Shown one piece after another: positions 54,671 through 63,733 of a stretch of DNA of 64,000 bases. The stretch is from the NCBI RefSeq assembly GCF_900130045.1, contig NZ_FQXT01000005.1, forward strand, positions 1-64,000, in the 5' to 3' direction. The position numbers and the translations under genes are program-made. The notes under the pieces were generated by a model. That model was given only the letters and a program-made list of their open reading frames with translations. It searched no databases and was not told the origin of the DNA. How positions within the stretch are numbered: position 1 is the stretch's first letter; every line of letters starts with the position of its first letter. This stretch comes from Leeuwenhoekiella palythoae (GTDB lineage: Bacteria > Bacteroidota > Bacteroidia > Flavobacteriales > Flavobacteriaceae).

Positions 54671-55411
54671 TTAAAGATTCTTATCGATCATCTCATACTG
54701 ATAGAATTCTTCTTTTACACTCTCATAATTGAGGCCGTACTGCACCAACATAGCCATCGCTCCTAAAAAGAAAAATCGATCAAAGAAATAGAAAATCTCA
54801 AATTCAAAATAATATGCAAATAAAGCGGCTATGTCTGAGAATATAAAGCCAAAAGCAAAAAAGATATACAACAACGACCGGTTGCTGTTGTACTTGTTAT
54901 TGTAAGCAATCGCCTGAACACCTAAAACCATCATAGCTGCCCCGTAAACATAGAGAAGTATGGGTTCTACACCATCGTGAAAGGTATAGGTTACCATACT
55001 CATATTCATAATCACATAAAGCGTATAGGTATTTGCAGCAACTAAGATAAGCGTAATGAGTACTACGCCGGGTTTAAAATTTATCTCTGAAATTTTAGGA
55101 AGCCGTTCAAAAACTATGGTCAGATAACACAATGTACCGAGAATCAGGTAGGATTTGTACCCCCAAGGTTCTTCATAAAATTGAAAAAATATATCTCTTC
55201 CTATAAAAAATAAGAACGCAATAACCGTCCAAAGATTTAGGAGTTCTTTCTTGATCAGATAATACGCAAAAAAAATACCGATACTTATAAGGCGTGTCAA
55301 CCTGCTTGTTTCGAGATCGGTCAAGGCAATAACGGTGAGGTTAATGACAATAAGCAAACCTATAAAAGATAAGTACTTGCCTTTATCATTCAATAAATAC
55401 TTTGGGGTCAT
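54671..55411 (-). CDS. Multi-pass membrane protein, possibly YhhN/TMEM86-like
   Basis: A 246-residue protein with about seven to eight hydrophobic helices that run through most of its length, with paired aromatic residues (FYFFDRFFFLGAMAMLVQYGL) near the end. The pattern of helices and the FIFSDIAALFAYYF-type motif recalls YhhN-family (lysoplasmalogenase) proteins, but the match is weak. It lies 53 bases after the start of the KOW-like gene on the same strand, so the two may be cotranscribed. Function unknown. Confidence 0.55.
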   Translation of the reverse strand: MTPKYLLNDKGKYLSFIGLLIVINLTVIALTDLETSRLTRLISIGIFFAYYLIKKELLNLWTVIAFLFFIGRDIFFQFYEEPWGYKSYLILGTLCYLTIVFERLPKISEINFKPGVVLITLILVAANTYTLYVIMNMSMVTYTFHDGVEPILLYVYGAAMMVLGVQAIAYNNKYNSNRSLLYIFFAFGFIFSDIAALFAYYFEFEIFYFFDRFFFLGAMAMLVQYGLNYESVKEEFYQYEMIDKNL

Positions 55412-55494
55412 AGTTTTATACCATTAAACACTATTAGGGGTTGTCTAATAATTACGTAAAAGTTAACCAATTGGTTTTAGAAATGCCATAAGGA

Positions 55495-56493
55495 TTAAAA
55501 ATCTACCACTACGCCAATGCCCAATTGTTGTTTCCACTGAGTTCTGGCTCCCATTACCACTTCTTCACCATCAACGTTTGTTTCGGTAATTTTTACGTCA
55601 TTATCGTATTTTAAATGTGATCCCACTTTAGCCAGCACAAAACTATTCACTTTAAAATTCAAGTTGAGTTCCCAATCTATATCAACATTCCCGAAGCTTT
55701 TTAGATAATCAGTATAAAGATTGACCAGATTGGTCAGGTTTATATTCTCCATAACCTGAGCATTTAAAGAACTCTGTATCAAAATTCCCAATTCGCTATT
55801 GACGTTGGAGCCTTCCCTAATAATATTACCATCTGCATCGCGCACCGCGGGTTCAACACCAAAAGCACCATTGTTAGCCAGGTCCTGATCAAGCACAAAA
55901 GTTGATTTATAGGTTAATGGAGAAGCGTATATAGATAAATTATCCAACCGCTGCCCATACTCACCGCCTACACCTAAAAAGATGTAACCTGGTGCCATGA
56001 ACTGAGAAATTGGCGTGCTGGTATCAGGATATTTATATCCATTTGTAAATTGAGAAGCAAATCTAAATTTAGCTGAATAGTACCAGTTAGATAAGGTATC
56101 GCGGCGGTATCCAAAATCTGAGGTAAGCTCTAGATTATCATCTGTTTTGCGTAACTCTTGCCCCTCTTGACTATTTACTCCGTAGCGCGTAATAAGTTTA
56201 TTACGCCACTTGCGCTTTTTATCAGAATAATTACGTTCTAGAACTACTTCGGCAAGACCGGAAATGGAATTACTACCACCGGCATTCCAATTCACAAAAG
56301 CAACTTCACTTAAATCAATTCCCACACGATTCAATTCTTGCCAATTGGTCTCCGGTTTTGGAGCTAATTGTTCAGTTAATCGTTTTACTAAATTCTTTTT
56401 AATAGGAAGCGGAAAAGCGACGTGCTGCGCATGCACAGCTTTACCTGTCAAAAGAATGACGCAGCATAAAGTGAAGTATACAAGTCTTTTCAA
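55495..56493 (-). CDS. DUF3078-family outer-membrane-type protein
   Basis: A 332-residue secreted protein with a signal peptide (KAVHAQ) and a beta-rich body that fits an outer-membrane barrel: FVNWNAGGSNSISGLAEVVLER, then RYGVNSQEGQELRKTDDNLELTS and FRFASQFTNGYKYP. It ends in an amphipathic GIGVVVDF strand. These motifs are typical of DUF3078 proteins of Bacteroidetes. Function is unknown. It follows purM by 25 bases, a pairing that may be cotranscription only. Confidence 0.85.
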   Translation of the reverse strand: MKRLVYFTLCCVILLTGKAVHAQHVAFPLPIKKNLVKRLTEQLAPKPETNWQELNRVGIDLSEVAFVNWNAGGSNSISGLAEVVLERNYSDKKRKWRNKLITRYGVNSQEGQELRKTDDNLELTSDFGYRRDTLSNWYYSAKFRFASQFTNGYKYPDTSTPISQFMAPGYIFLGVGGEYGQRLDNLSIYASPLTYKSTFVLDQDLANNGAFGVEPAVRDADGNIIREGSNVNSELGILIQSSLNAQVMENINLTNLVNLYTDYLKSFGNVDIDWELNLNFKVNSFVLAKVGSHLKYDNDVKITETNVDGEEVVMGARTQWKQQLGIGVVVDF

Positions 56494-56518
56494 ATCATTT
56501 GATTTTACAGATTACTTA

Positions 56519-57697
56519 TTAATATTCAAACGTACCAAAGGGCGATTTAATTGTTAGTGACTTCTCATTTGAAGCCTCAACGCGTCCAACGATCTGAGCA
56601 TCTATATTGAAGGATTTAGAGATCTCAATAATATCCTGAGCCAGACTTGGATCTACATACAATTCCATTCTATGTCCCATATTGAAAACCTGATACATCT
56701 CTTTCCAATCAGTACCGCTTTCTTCTTGAATAAGTTTGAATAGTGGCGGAACATCAAATAGATTGTCTTTAATGATGTGCAGATTTTCAACAAAATGTAA
56801 AATTTTAGTCTGCGCTCCACCACTGCAATGCACCATCCCGTGTAGTAAACTTTTATCTACGGAAGCTAAAATCTTTTTGATCACAGGCGCATAAGTTCGT
56901 GTTGGAGATAACACTAATTTTCCGGCGTCTAACGGACTCGCTTCAACGGAATCTGTAAGCTTTTTAGAGCCACTGTACACCAAATCTTCCGGTACAGCTT
57001 TATCAAAACTCTCAGGGAATTTTTCGGCTAAATAGTTGTCAAAAACATCGTGACGTGCAGAAGTAAGACCGTTACTTCCCATACCGCCATTGTACTCAGT
57101 TTCATAAGTAGACTGACCAAAACTAGCCAGACCTACGATAACGTCACCCGGCTTAATATTTGCATTATCAATAACATCTTCTTTCTTCATTCTCGCCGTC
57201 ACCGTAGAGTCTACGATTATAGTGCGCACGAGATCTCCAACATCTGCGGTTTCCCCACCGGTACTTTTAATAGAAACACCGTGCTTTTCAAGGTCAGCTA
57301 TCAATTCTTCGGTACCATTTATAATTGCAGAAATGACTTCGCCGGTGATCAGGTTTTTGTTTCGACCAATCGTTGACGAAAGCAAAATATTATCGGTAGC
57401 GCCCACGCACAGAAGATCGTCGATATTCATAATTAACGCATCTTGAGCAATTCCTTTCCAAACGGAAATATCGCCGGTTTCCTTCCAATACATATAAGCG
57501 AGCGAAGATTTGGTCCCGGCACCATCAGCATGCATGATTAAACAATGGTCTTCACTACCGGTCAGATAATCAGGGACTATTTTACAAAATGCTTTAGGAA
57601 ATAACCCTTTATCAACATTTTTAATGGCTTTATGCACTTCTTCCTTTCCGGCAGAAACACCACGCTGAGCGTAGCGTTTAGAAATCTCTTGACTCAT
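56519..57697 (-). CDS. purM: Phosphoribosylformylglycinamidine cyclo-ligase (AIR synthetase)
   Basis: A 392-residue purine biosynthesis enzyme that cyclises FGAM to AIR with ATP. It has SKRYAQRGVSAGKEEVHKAI at the start, then LIMHADGAGTKSSLAYMYW, NIDDLLCVGATDN, ADLEKHGVSIKSTGGETADVGD split across the ATP site, and HCSGGAQTKILHF. It is longer than the E. coli protein (about 345), which is normal for the Bacteroidetes form. It is separated from the curli operon by a strong terminator and stands in front of the DUF3078 gene. Confidence 0.94.
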   Translation of the reverse strand: MSQEISKRYAQRGVSAGKEEVHKAIKNVDKGLFPKAFCKIVPDYLTGSEDHCLIMHADGAGTKSSLAYMYWKETGDISVWKGIAQDALIMNIDDLLCVGATDNILLSSTIGRNKNLITGEVISAIINGTEELIADLEKHGVSIKSTGGETADVGDLVRTIIVDSTVTARMKKEDVIDNANIKPGDVIVGLASFGQSTYETEYNGGMGSNGLTSARHDVFDNYLAEKFPESFDKAVPEDLVYSGSKKLTDSVEASPLDAGKLVLSPTRTYAPVIKKILASVDKSLLHGMVHCSGGAQTKILHFVENLHIIKDNLFDVPPLFKLIQEESGTDWKEMYQVFNMGHRMELYVDPSLAQDIIEISKSFNIDAQIVGRVEASNEKSLTIKSPFGTFEY

Positions 57698-57728
57698 GAT
57701 TGTTAATTATTTGGCAAAAGTAAGAAAT

Positions 57729-57758
57729 AAAAACGTCCTGATATTTCAGGACGTTTTT
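57729..57758 (-). terminator. Terminator closing the curli operon
   Basis: AAAAACGTCCTGA and TCAGGACGTTTTT pair perfectly across a four-base loop. It lies 19 bases past the stop of the last curli-operon gene and 32 bases before purM, on the same strand. Confidence 0.93.
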
Positions 57759-57776
57759 AAAAAAAGCTTTTTACTA

Positions 57777-59291
57777 CTATTCCCAATCTGGCATTGAAGC
57801 GTTAGTGAAGAGTAGGTCGTCATCACTAGAGCTATTATTCGAATTTAAATCTACAGTGTAAATTGATGGTATTGCAGTCAAATTATTGGCTTGTCTTGTT
57901 AGAATTATTTGTCCTTCAGAGGGAGACCATCTTGGATCTAAGTCATTTTCTCCTTGATCAACATCAGTCTCCAATGCTAGACTAATTCCTGTACTGAAAT
58001 CATAAATAAATACGCGGCTCTCAAAAATTCTATATTGATTATTTTGTGATCCCGATAAATCTCTGGTGTATAAAAGACGGTTGCCGTTAGCATCTAGGTC
58101 TAGTCCTCCTGCAGCACCATTATAGTTTACTAATACTTGATTGACTATCATCTGAGTAGCAGTATTGAATGTGAAAATATTCGTCTGATACCCATTGATG
58201 TTATTCGTTTTGAGGGCTATTATATTCTGATTGAAATCTGAAACCGCTATTTCAGTTATTAAACTGCCATCAGGTGTTTGATAAATCAAATTGGCGCCAG
58301 TTCCATTTAAGCTAATACTATATAACTTATCGTAGTTGGGATAATAAACAGCACTACCATTTTGAGCCCAAGCAAAGTCTACCTCACTAATCTTAAAACC
58401 ATTTACCGGTATTGAACCTGTGAGTTTTTTAACATCGCTGCCATCAGCATTCATGGAATACAAGTGAACAGTGCTTCCTTCTGTTCTAAGAAACGCTATT
58501 TTACCTGTTTCCTTATTAGCCCGCGGTCTAAAACTATTGGTATTTGATGAAGTTAGCTGGTATTCTGCATAAACGCCATCATCACTCTCGGCTCCTGCAT
58601 AAATCACACTATTCCCATTCTCGATTCGTGTAAATAAGAATGGTGTATCATCTAAAGTTCTTGTCGTAAATTGTTTAACTGAGCTTAAAATCTGCTCATT
58701 TTCGCCATCACTTGCTGAAACTTGCCAGAAATACGTTGTACCTAAAGTCAATTCATTTATGCTAAATATGGTATCGTTTTCAATCGTAAATACTTCTTTG
58801 GTATTTGCATCTGCATTTCGTAACTCTAACTCATAGGTAATATCATCAGAATCATTTTTAGATGAAGACCACACAAAAGTTGTGTTTAAATCAACGTTTA
58901 ATGTATTGTCTGCTGGCTGGATCAATTCTGGTGCTTTAGGTGGTATATTATCGGTTTTGGATATCACAAGTTCAAAAGCAACTGTACTGGTTTGATTTGC
59001 ACTAACGACTACAGCTTCAAAAGCGGTCACATAACCATCCAACTCAGCCTGTACCGAATAATCGTCTTCATCTATTGGCTCAATAGTAAATCTGCCTTCT
59101 TCATCCGTAAATACAGTTGATGACGCAGGGTTTGTAGATATACGAACATTAGAGATCGCTGTTTTACTTTCATCACTTACAACTCTTCCTGATAAAGTAC
59201 CTTGCCCTACAAAATCTATAGTATCCTCACTACAAGAAATTAGACCAATAGCTAGGATTAATAATAAATATATATGTTTTCTAATTTTCAT
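57777..59291 (-). CDS. Lipoprotein with regulatory-like, FN3 and PD40 repeats, curli operon
   Basis: A 504-residue lipoprotein (Cys20, GLISC). Order of modules: carboxypeptidase-regulatory-like beta sandwich (about 30-110, GTLSGRVVSDESKTAISNVRI), fibronectin-III-like (about 115-210, TTYFWQVSASDGENEQ), then PD40/TolB-like propeller repeats (LYSMNADGSDVKKLTG, DLDPRWSPSEGQIILTRQ). ATG at 59291 is chosen because the frame's earlier codon is GTG. It overlaps csgG by 11 bases, so it belongs to the curli operon, perhaps anchoring or presenting the fibre. That role is inferred. Confidence 0.85.
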   Translation of the reverse strand: MKIRKHIYLLLILAIGLISCSEDTIDFVGQGTLSGRVVSDESKTAISNVRISTNPASSTVFTDEEGRFTIEPIDEDDYSVQAELDGYVTAFEAVVVSANQTSTVAFELVISKTDNIPPKAPELIQPADNTLNVDLNTTFVWSSSKNDSDDITYELELRNADANTKEVFTIENDTIFSINELTLGTTYFWQVSASDGENEQILSSVKQFTTRTLDDTPFLFTRIENGNSVIYAGAESDDGVYAEYQLTSSNTNSFRPRANKETGKIAFLRTEGSTVHLYSMNADGSDVKKLTGSIPVNGFKISEVDFAWAQNGSAVYYPNYDKLYSISLNGTGANLIYQTPDGSLITEIAVSDFNQNIIALKTNNINGYQTNIFTFNTATQMIVNQVLVNYNGAAGGLDLDANGNRLLYTRDLSGSQNNQYRIFESRVFIYDFSTGISLALETDVDQGENDLDPRWSPSEGQIILTRQANNLTAIPSIYTVDLNSNNSSSDDDLLFTNASMPDWE

Positions 59292-60699
59292 TTGTAACAC
59301 TATTTAAGTTATCACTTTTCTTAAACCCAAATCGATATTGTATACCAAACCCTATATTGTAATAAAAATCATCTCGTTTGCCATTTTCAACCCCATCTAA
59401 TAAATCACTTAAAACCAAATTCTGTTCAGCAATTAATTTAAAATCTAATGACTCATTCAAAGTATAAATTAAACCTAAGCCGTATTGCATTTTAAAGAAA
59501 CTTCTAGTCAGATCATCTTGGTCTGTTTCTTCAGACCTGTGATCAAAAATAAATCCTGGACCTGCGTAAATAAATGGTCCAAAATTGTCATTGGGTAGAA
59601 TATTAAATCGTGCATTAAGATCTACACTCAGATACTCATTTTTATATTGATAATCATTATTGGCTTGAAACAAGCTCGCAGCAAGCTCAACATCAAAACT
59701 ATTTGTAAGGCTATGTCCATAATCCGCTCTAAAGTAAAAGCCCGGTTTCTGCTGAGAATAATCCCCATCAATTAAACTCACACCAGACATTACTGAGAAG
59801 TAATTAGGTTTTTGTTTCTCTTGAAAAATTCGATCGTAAAGTTTGATGGATTGCTCTTCTTTTTTTTCTTGAATGTAAGATTCAACAAGTTCTTGATTAA
59901 CTTGGTTACCTCCTTTTGCAGACCAATACCCATCCTGTACTCCCTCAATGATCAAAGCTTTTACGGCTTTCTCTACTGCATCTTTTACAGCGAGTTGTAC
60001 AGGTTCATTCTGTGTGATACCTGTTTCTGCCTCAAGCAATCTTTGGAATTTTACAAATCTAAAAAAGCTTGCATCCAGAGCTTGAGACAGGATGGTTTTA
60101 GAAATATATACTGTTTTAAGAATTTCTCCATTGCTTGTAGAAACCATTCTTAAATACACTGTAATTCTATCTTGACGATATTTGGTAGATCCTCCAATAC
60201 CGAAATAACGAGCACCTAAACCACCAGTAACAATATTGGTGTCATACGAAACTATACCTCCTTCTAAAATAATACCCGCATACTTAAGAGGTGGCAAGGG
60301 AGGTTCATTCGGATTTAAGTTCTTAATATATTCCTGCTTTGTATTTCGAATAATATTCCTTTCAGTGGTGAGATTACTTAAGTTCTCTCGTTCAATAGGT
60401 ATAAACCAATTTGAATCCTCTAATGCTTTCAGAAGAATTGCTGTGGCTCCTTGAGTAACGGCTGTACTAAAGGTACTACCATTTTCAACTGATTTATACT
60501 GTCCTGTTTGATCCCTAAAATTGTAAACTGCAACTTCTACTGGTGTTTGCGCATCGGGTAGATCAAGTAAATTTTGTGTGCTTCCAGAAAATTCTCCTTG
60601 CCGTGCTTCTTGCTGAATTATAGGTTGGTTGAAATAAGCTCCACAAGAATTAAGTAATAATCCGCCTACAAAAAGCAGGAATAACTTATATATTTTCAT
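59281..60699 (-). CDS. csgG: CsgG curli secretion channel with C-terminal barrel-like extension
   Basis: A 472-residue lipoprotein (Cys19, LLNSCG). Residues 1-265 match CsgG, the outer-membrane pore for curlin export: VEVAVYNFRDQTGQYK, then NWFIPIERENLSNLTTERNIIR, LEGGIVSYDTN and DRITVYLRMVSTSNGEILKTVYISKTI. Residues about 300-472 form an added beta-rich part with alternating hydrophobic strands (PGFYFRADYGHSLT, FGPFIYAGPGF, NIGFGIQYRFGF), like a small outer-membrane barrel. E. coli CsgG is 277 residues and has no such part. It follows csgF by nine bases. Confidence 0.9.
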   Translation of the reverse strand: MKIYKLFLLFVGGLLLNSCGAYFNQPIIQQEARQGEFSGSTQNLLDLPDAQTPVEVAVYNFRDQTGQYKSVENGSTFSTAVTQGATAILLKALEDSNWFIPIERENLSNLTTERNIIRNTKQEYIKNLNPNEPPLPPLKYAGIILEGGIVSYDTNIVTGGLGARYFGIGGSTKYRQDRITVYLRMVSTSNGEILKTVYISKTILSQALDASFFRFVKFQRLLEAETGITQNEPVQLAVKDAVEKAVKALIIEGVQDGYWSAKGGNQVNQELVESYIQEKKEEQSIKLYDRIFQEKQKPNYFSVMSGVSLIDGDYSQQKPGFYFRADYGHSLTNSFDVELAASLFQANNDYQYKNEYLSVDLNARFNILPNDNFGPFIYAGPGFIFDHRSEETDQDDLTRSFFKMQYGLGLIYTLNESLDFKLIAEQNLVLSDLLDGVENGKRDDFYYNIGFGIQYRFGFKKSDNLNSVTNEN

Positions 60700-60708
60700 A
60701 ATGTGTAA

Positions 60709-61116
60709 TTAATTGGGTACTATGACTTGGGTAGTCTCTCCTGTCGAGGTATCTAAAATATTAATAACTAATCCCTCTGTTGATTCAAAAACTTCAACAT
60801 TTAAGGATCCAAACGTAAATGTGCCTTCTTCCGTAAAATCTCCTATACTCTCAACCTGAGCATTTAATAGTGTTCGAGATAATTGACTTAATATTTGTCT
60901 ATTCAAATTATCCCCAAAACTTTCTAATTCTGTTTGTTCATCTCTAGAATCTGAACTTGCACTGTGACCATTTTGTGCAGATGCCGAACTCAATAGCCAC
61001 TGATAATTAAACGTATCCCCCCCAAATGCTGGGTTAATAGGTTTGTAGGTAAGTTGCTGGGCTTGCATTGTCCCTCCAACTATAAAAAGAAATGAAAAAA
61101 AATAGAAGTACTTCAT
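60709..61116 (-). CDS. csgF: Curli assembly factor CsgF
   Basis: A 135-residue secreted protein with signal peptide (TMQAQ). The mature start QQLTYKPINPAFGGDTFNYQWLL is the CsgF hallmark, where the NPAFGG segment plugs into the CsgG pore and helps anchor nucleation at the cell surface. The rest (NVEVFESTEGLVINILDTSTG) fits the family. Two bases separate it from csgE upstream. Confidence 0.94.
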   Translation of the reverse strand: MKYFYFFSFLFIVGGTMQAQQLTYKPINPAFGGDTFNYQWLLSSASAQNGHSASSDSRDEQTELESFGDNLNRQILSQLSRTLLNAQVESIGDFTEEGTFTFGSLNVEVFESTEGLVINILDTSTGETTQVIVPN

Positions 61117-61118
61117 AA

Positions 61119-61880
61119 TTAATATCTAGTAATTTGATCTTTGGTATTTTGTATTTGCTGAAGTTGCGCAACTACTCGATTAAATGCCATATCTGATTGT
61201 CGCTTTAAAAATTCTTGTGAAGGATTGGAAAAAAACTGCCAGACAAGCTGATTATCTACCTTAACTGAAATTCGAGTTGTTCTAGCCCGAAAAGGTAATT
61301 CGTCAATCACAATGTCTTTTTCTGATTTCAAACCTGATAAATAATATTTTGAATAAAACAGCCTATAAAAATCCTGTCCCATTTTAGTAATAGAATTTTC
61401 AACTACAAGACCTTGAACAAAAAAACCATCTTGAGATGGTGCCATATCATTGTTAGCTGGGTGCTTTGGCTTATCTAAAACAATCGATTCACTAACATTA
61501 TTATCATTAAGTACAACTCGGTCTTGCCCTAATGGTTTACCCTCCAAACTGTAGACAACCAACATTACTATTACACGTCGTTCTTCTGCCCTACTAATTG
61601 TAATTTTATTCAAACGCTCCCTTGACTGACTAGCCAAACCAAATCTTCCTACTAAAGAATCTTTTTTTACCCTATTGTCCTTATCTCTTATAAACGTTGC
61701 AAACTCATATTTAAAGCTTTGATCCGCCAATGACTTGTTTTCAGCAATAGCCAGAAACTCATAAAATTCACCACTATCCTCCACTAGTATTTTTGCTTCA
61801 ATTTCTTGATTGATGAATTGAGCGTTTACAGTTGAATACATAAACACAAAAATGAATATAGATAGTGCAGAGTATCTCAC
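61119..61880 (-). CDS. csgE: CsgE curli chaperone with added N-terminal Ig-like domain
   Basis: A 253-residue secreted protein, about twice the E. coli CsgE (about 129). The C-terminal half (about 150-253, GFFVQGLVVENSITKMGQDFY to QEFLKRQSDMAFNRVVAQL) is CsgE, which delivers curlin to CsgG. The N-terminal half (about 20-135) is a beta-sandwich pattern with FKYEFATFIRDKDN, QSRERLNKITIS and MLVVYSLEGKPLGQDRVVL, which resembles CsgC/CsgH-type amyloid-inhibiting domains. If correct, chaperone and inhibitor are fused. It is one base from the minor-curlin gene. Confidence 0.85.
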   Translation of the reverse strand: MRYSALSIFIFVFMYSTVNAQFINQEIEAKILVEDSGEFYEFLAIAENKSLADQSFKYEFATFIRDKDNRVKKDSLVGRFGLASQSRERLNKITISRAEERRVIVMLVVYSLEGKPLGQDRVVLNDNNVSESIVLDKPKHPANNDMAPSQDGFFVQGLVVENSITKMGQDFYRLFYSKYYLSGLKSEKDIVIDELPFRARTTRISVKVDNQLVWQFFSNPSQEFLKRQSDMAFNRVVAQLQQIQNTKDQITRY

Positions 61881-62387
61881 TTATTTAAAGCTTCTTACTA
61901 TAAGAGTTTTTGAAAAACCCGTTTGTTTAAATTGGAGCGATTCTGATAATGTGCTTGAGCCATATTTATCAAAGGTTAAATTTGAACCATCTTGAGTAAG
62001 GTTCAGATTAATAGTTTCTCCCGGAAGATTGACGTAATCGACAACTTTATTGTTAGAACCATTTTGAATAACGTTTGCTACCGCGTGATCTGCAATGTAT
62101 TCAAAGCTCAAATCATTATTACTCCCATTCTGTCTAACATTAATATCTGAACTATTAGTTTGAGTATTGATGTTAATAGTGTTAAACTCTCCCACCTGAG
62201 TTAAATACACTTGATTATTTTTAGGAAGGGAATTATTCACTCTTGGTATTTCATAAACTCCAGAATTAAAAAGAGACAGCTTATCTCTATCTACATCAGG
62301 CTTACTATCTGTTGCAAAAGTTTGCGCAGATATGTTTGTAACTATTCCTAAGAAGAAAAGCACTATTAGTGTTTTTAAATAAGTCAT
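61881..62387 (-). CDS. Minor curlin, probable CsgB-like nucleator
   Basis: A 168-residue secreted protein (signal to about ISAQT). It contains about four degenerate curlin repeats: VYLTQVGEFNTINI, DINVRQNGSNNDLSF, ANVIQNGSNNKVV and LNLTQDGSNLTFDKYG. It ends with a basic, hydrophobic tail (KTLIVRSFK), as in nucleator subunits that stay at the cell surface. It lies between the main fibre gene and csgE. CsgB identity is inferred from size, repeats and position. Confidence 0.8.
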   Translation of the reverse strand: MTYLKTLIVLFFLGIVTNISAQTFATDSKPDVDRDKLSLFNSGVYEIPRVNNSLPKNNQVYLTQVGEFNTININTQTNSSDINVRQNGSNNDLSFEYIADHAVANVIQNGSNNKVVDYVNLPGETINLNLTQDGSNLTFDKYGSSTLSESLQFKQTGFSKTLIVRSFK

Positions 62388-62430
62388 TTTTAAGAGAATT
62401 AAGTATGATGTTCAATTCTATATAGAAGCA

Positions 62431-62457
62431 AGAGGGTGTGTTACTCACACCCCCTCG
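62431..62457 (-). terminator. Hairpin between the main curlin and minor curlin genes
   Basis: GAGGGTGTG and CACACCCCCTC pair with a small bulge. On the minus strand it follows the major-curlin stop by 35 bases but lacks a T-run, so it is more likely an mRNA-stabilising or attenuating structure than a full stop. It could keep the fibre mRNA in excess over the assembly genes. Confidence 0.55.
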
Positions 62458-62491
62458 ATTCTTACAATTCATTAAAATGAATTATTAATTT

Positions 62492-63733
62492 CTAGTAACC
62501 TGAAGGAGTTGTACGTACTTCAGGAGTTAAGTCAAGAGTTCCTTGCCCTGGAAAATCTTCTTGCAAAGCAGTGAAACTATTTGAACCACCTCCGCCTTGA
62601 GTATGCGTAGCAGTATGACCTGTACCAAATTGAGAAATAATCGCAGAACCTTGTGACCATCCTTGAGTAAGATCAATCTTATGGTCAGAACCATTTTGGT
62701 ATAAATCTGCGTACTGGCTGTAACCGGATTGACTTACATCAACTGTATTATCAGTCCCCATTTGATGTACAAAAGCTTCTTGACCTCTAGTAGTCTGATT
62801 TACTCGAGCTAAGTTATCTGCACCATCTTGTAAAACTCTTGCGTAGCTACCCGGATCTCCGTAAGGATCTATACTTTCTTGGTTAATAATAGCATTGTTT
62901 CCAGTGGAACCCATTTGGTGTACATAAGCTTTATCACCAGCTCCAGCAACTAGGTCAACGTCATCACCTGTTTGAGTGATTGTAGCTTTGTTATCGTCAG
63001 AATCTTGATCAACATAAGCTTCAGCGTAATTATTTTCTTGAGTAATAGTTGCACGGTTACCTTGAGTTTCAATTTGCTCCACTACAGCTAAGTTATCTAT
63101 ACCGTCTGTATATACTGTAGCCATATTCTTAGCACCTGACACAGCATAAGATTCTTGATTCACTCTGGCTTTATTACCAGTACCCATTTGATCTACATCC
63201 GCTTCATTACGAGGAAAACGCGCATTCGGAGCTCCTGGTTGGTTAGGTTTACCTACTTGGGTAACTTTAGCCATATTACTATCTCCAGATTGATTAACGT
63301 CTGCCTTACTTTGATCATACGTTTGTTTAACTTTAGCATAGTTTCCTGTTAAGACATCAGTAGACCCAGACTGAGTTACTTTTGCCCAATTGCCTACAGC
63401 TGCCATACCAGTTCCTTGAATAATAGTAGACATGTTTCCTAAATCATCTTGATCCACATAAGCTTTATTGTCTGAACCTCCTTCTTGAATAGCAGAAGAT
63501 GTGTTTGATGTTCCGACTTGATCAACCTTAACGAGGTTATCAGCTCCAAACTGAGATGTTTCAGAAGCGTTTGTTGTTCCGTTTTGAACCAAGTTTGCCT
63601 TGTTCATAGTTCCTGCTTGATAAACATCTCCAGTATTTGAAGTTCCGCTTTGACTCCCCGTTGAAGTGTTCTGTTGAGCAAAAGCAACTGCCCCAAACAT
63701 TAGCGCACCAGCGCATAGAATTACTTTTTTCAT
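62492..63733 (-). CDS. csgA: Major curlin-repeat amyloid protein (CsgA-like)
   Basis: A 413-residue secreted protein (signal to VAFAQQ) built almost wholly of curlin-type repeats of about 22 residues, each with the form N-x-A-x-V-x-Q-x-G (for example NLVKVDQVGTSN, NMAKVTQVGKPN, NKARVNQES, NLARVNQTT). About 18 repeats can be traced. Some carry short insertions, such as PNQPGAPNARFPRNEAD and IDPYGDPGSYARV. E. coli CsgA has five. Each repeat is expected to form one beta-strand-turn-strand rung of the amyloid. It heads the operon. Confidence 0.93.
   Translation of the reverse strand: MKKVILCAGALMFGAVAFAQQNTSTGSQSGTSNTGDVYQAGTMNKANLVQNGTTNASETSQFGADNLVKVDQVGTSNTSSAIQEGGSDNKAYVDQDDLGNMSTIIQGTGMAAVGNWAKVTQSGSTDVLTGNYAKVKQTYDQSKADVNQSGDSNMAKVTQVGKPNQPGAPNARFPRNEADVDQMGTGNKARVNQESYAVSGAKNMATVYTDGIDNLAVVEQIETQGNRATITQENNYAEAYVDQDSDDNKATITQTGDDVDLVAGAGDKAYVHQMGSTGNNAIINQESIDPYGDPGSYARVLQDGADNLARVNQTTRGQEAFVHQMGTDNTVDVSQSGYSQYADLYQNGSDHKIDLTQGWSQGSAIISQFGTGHTATHTQGGGGSNSFTALQEDFPGQGTLDLTPEVRTTPSGY

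Noticed and set aside
62492-63733. Regular short repeats that could suggest a CRISPR or DNA tandem repeat
   Set aside because: The repeat is at protein level (about 22 residues, N-x-A-x-V-x-Q-x-G) inside one long reading frame; the DNA units are divergent and have no spacer structure.
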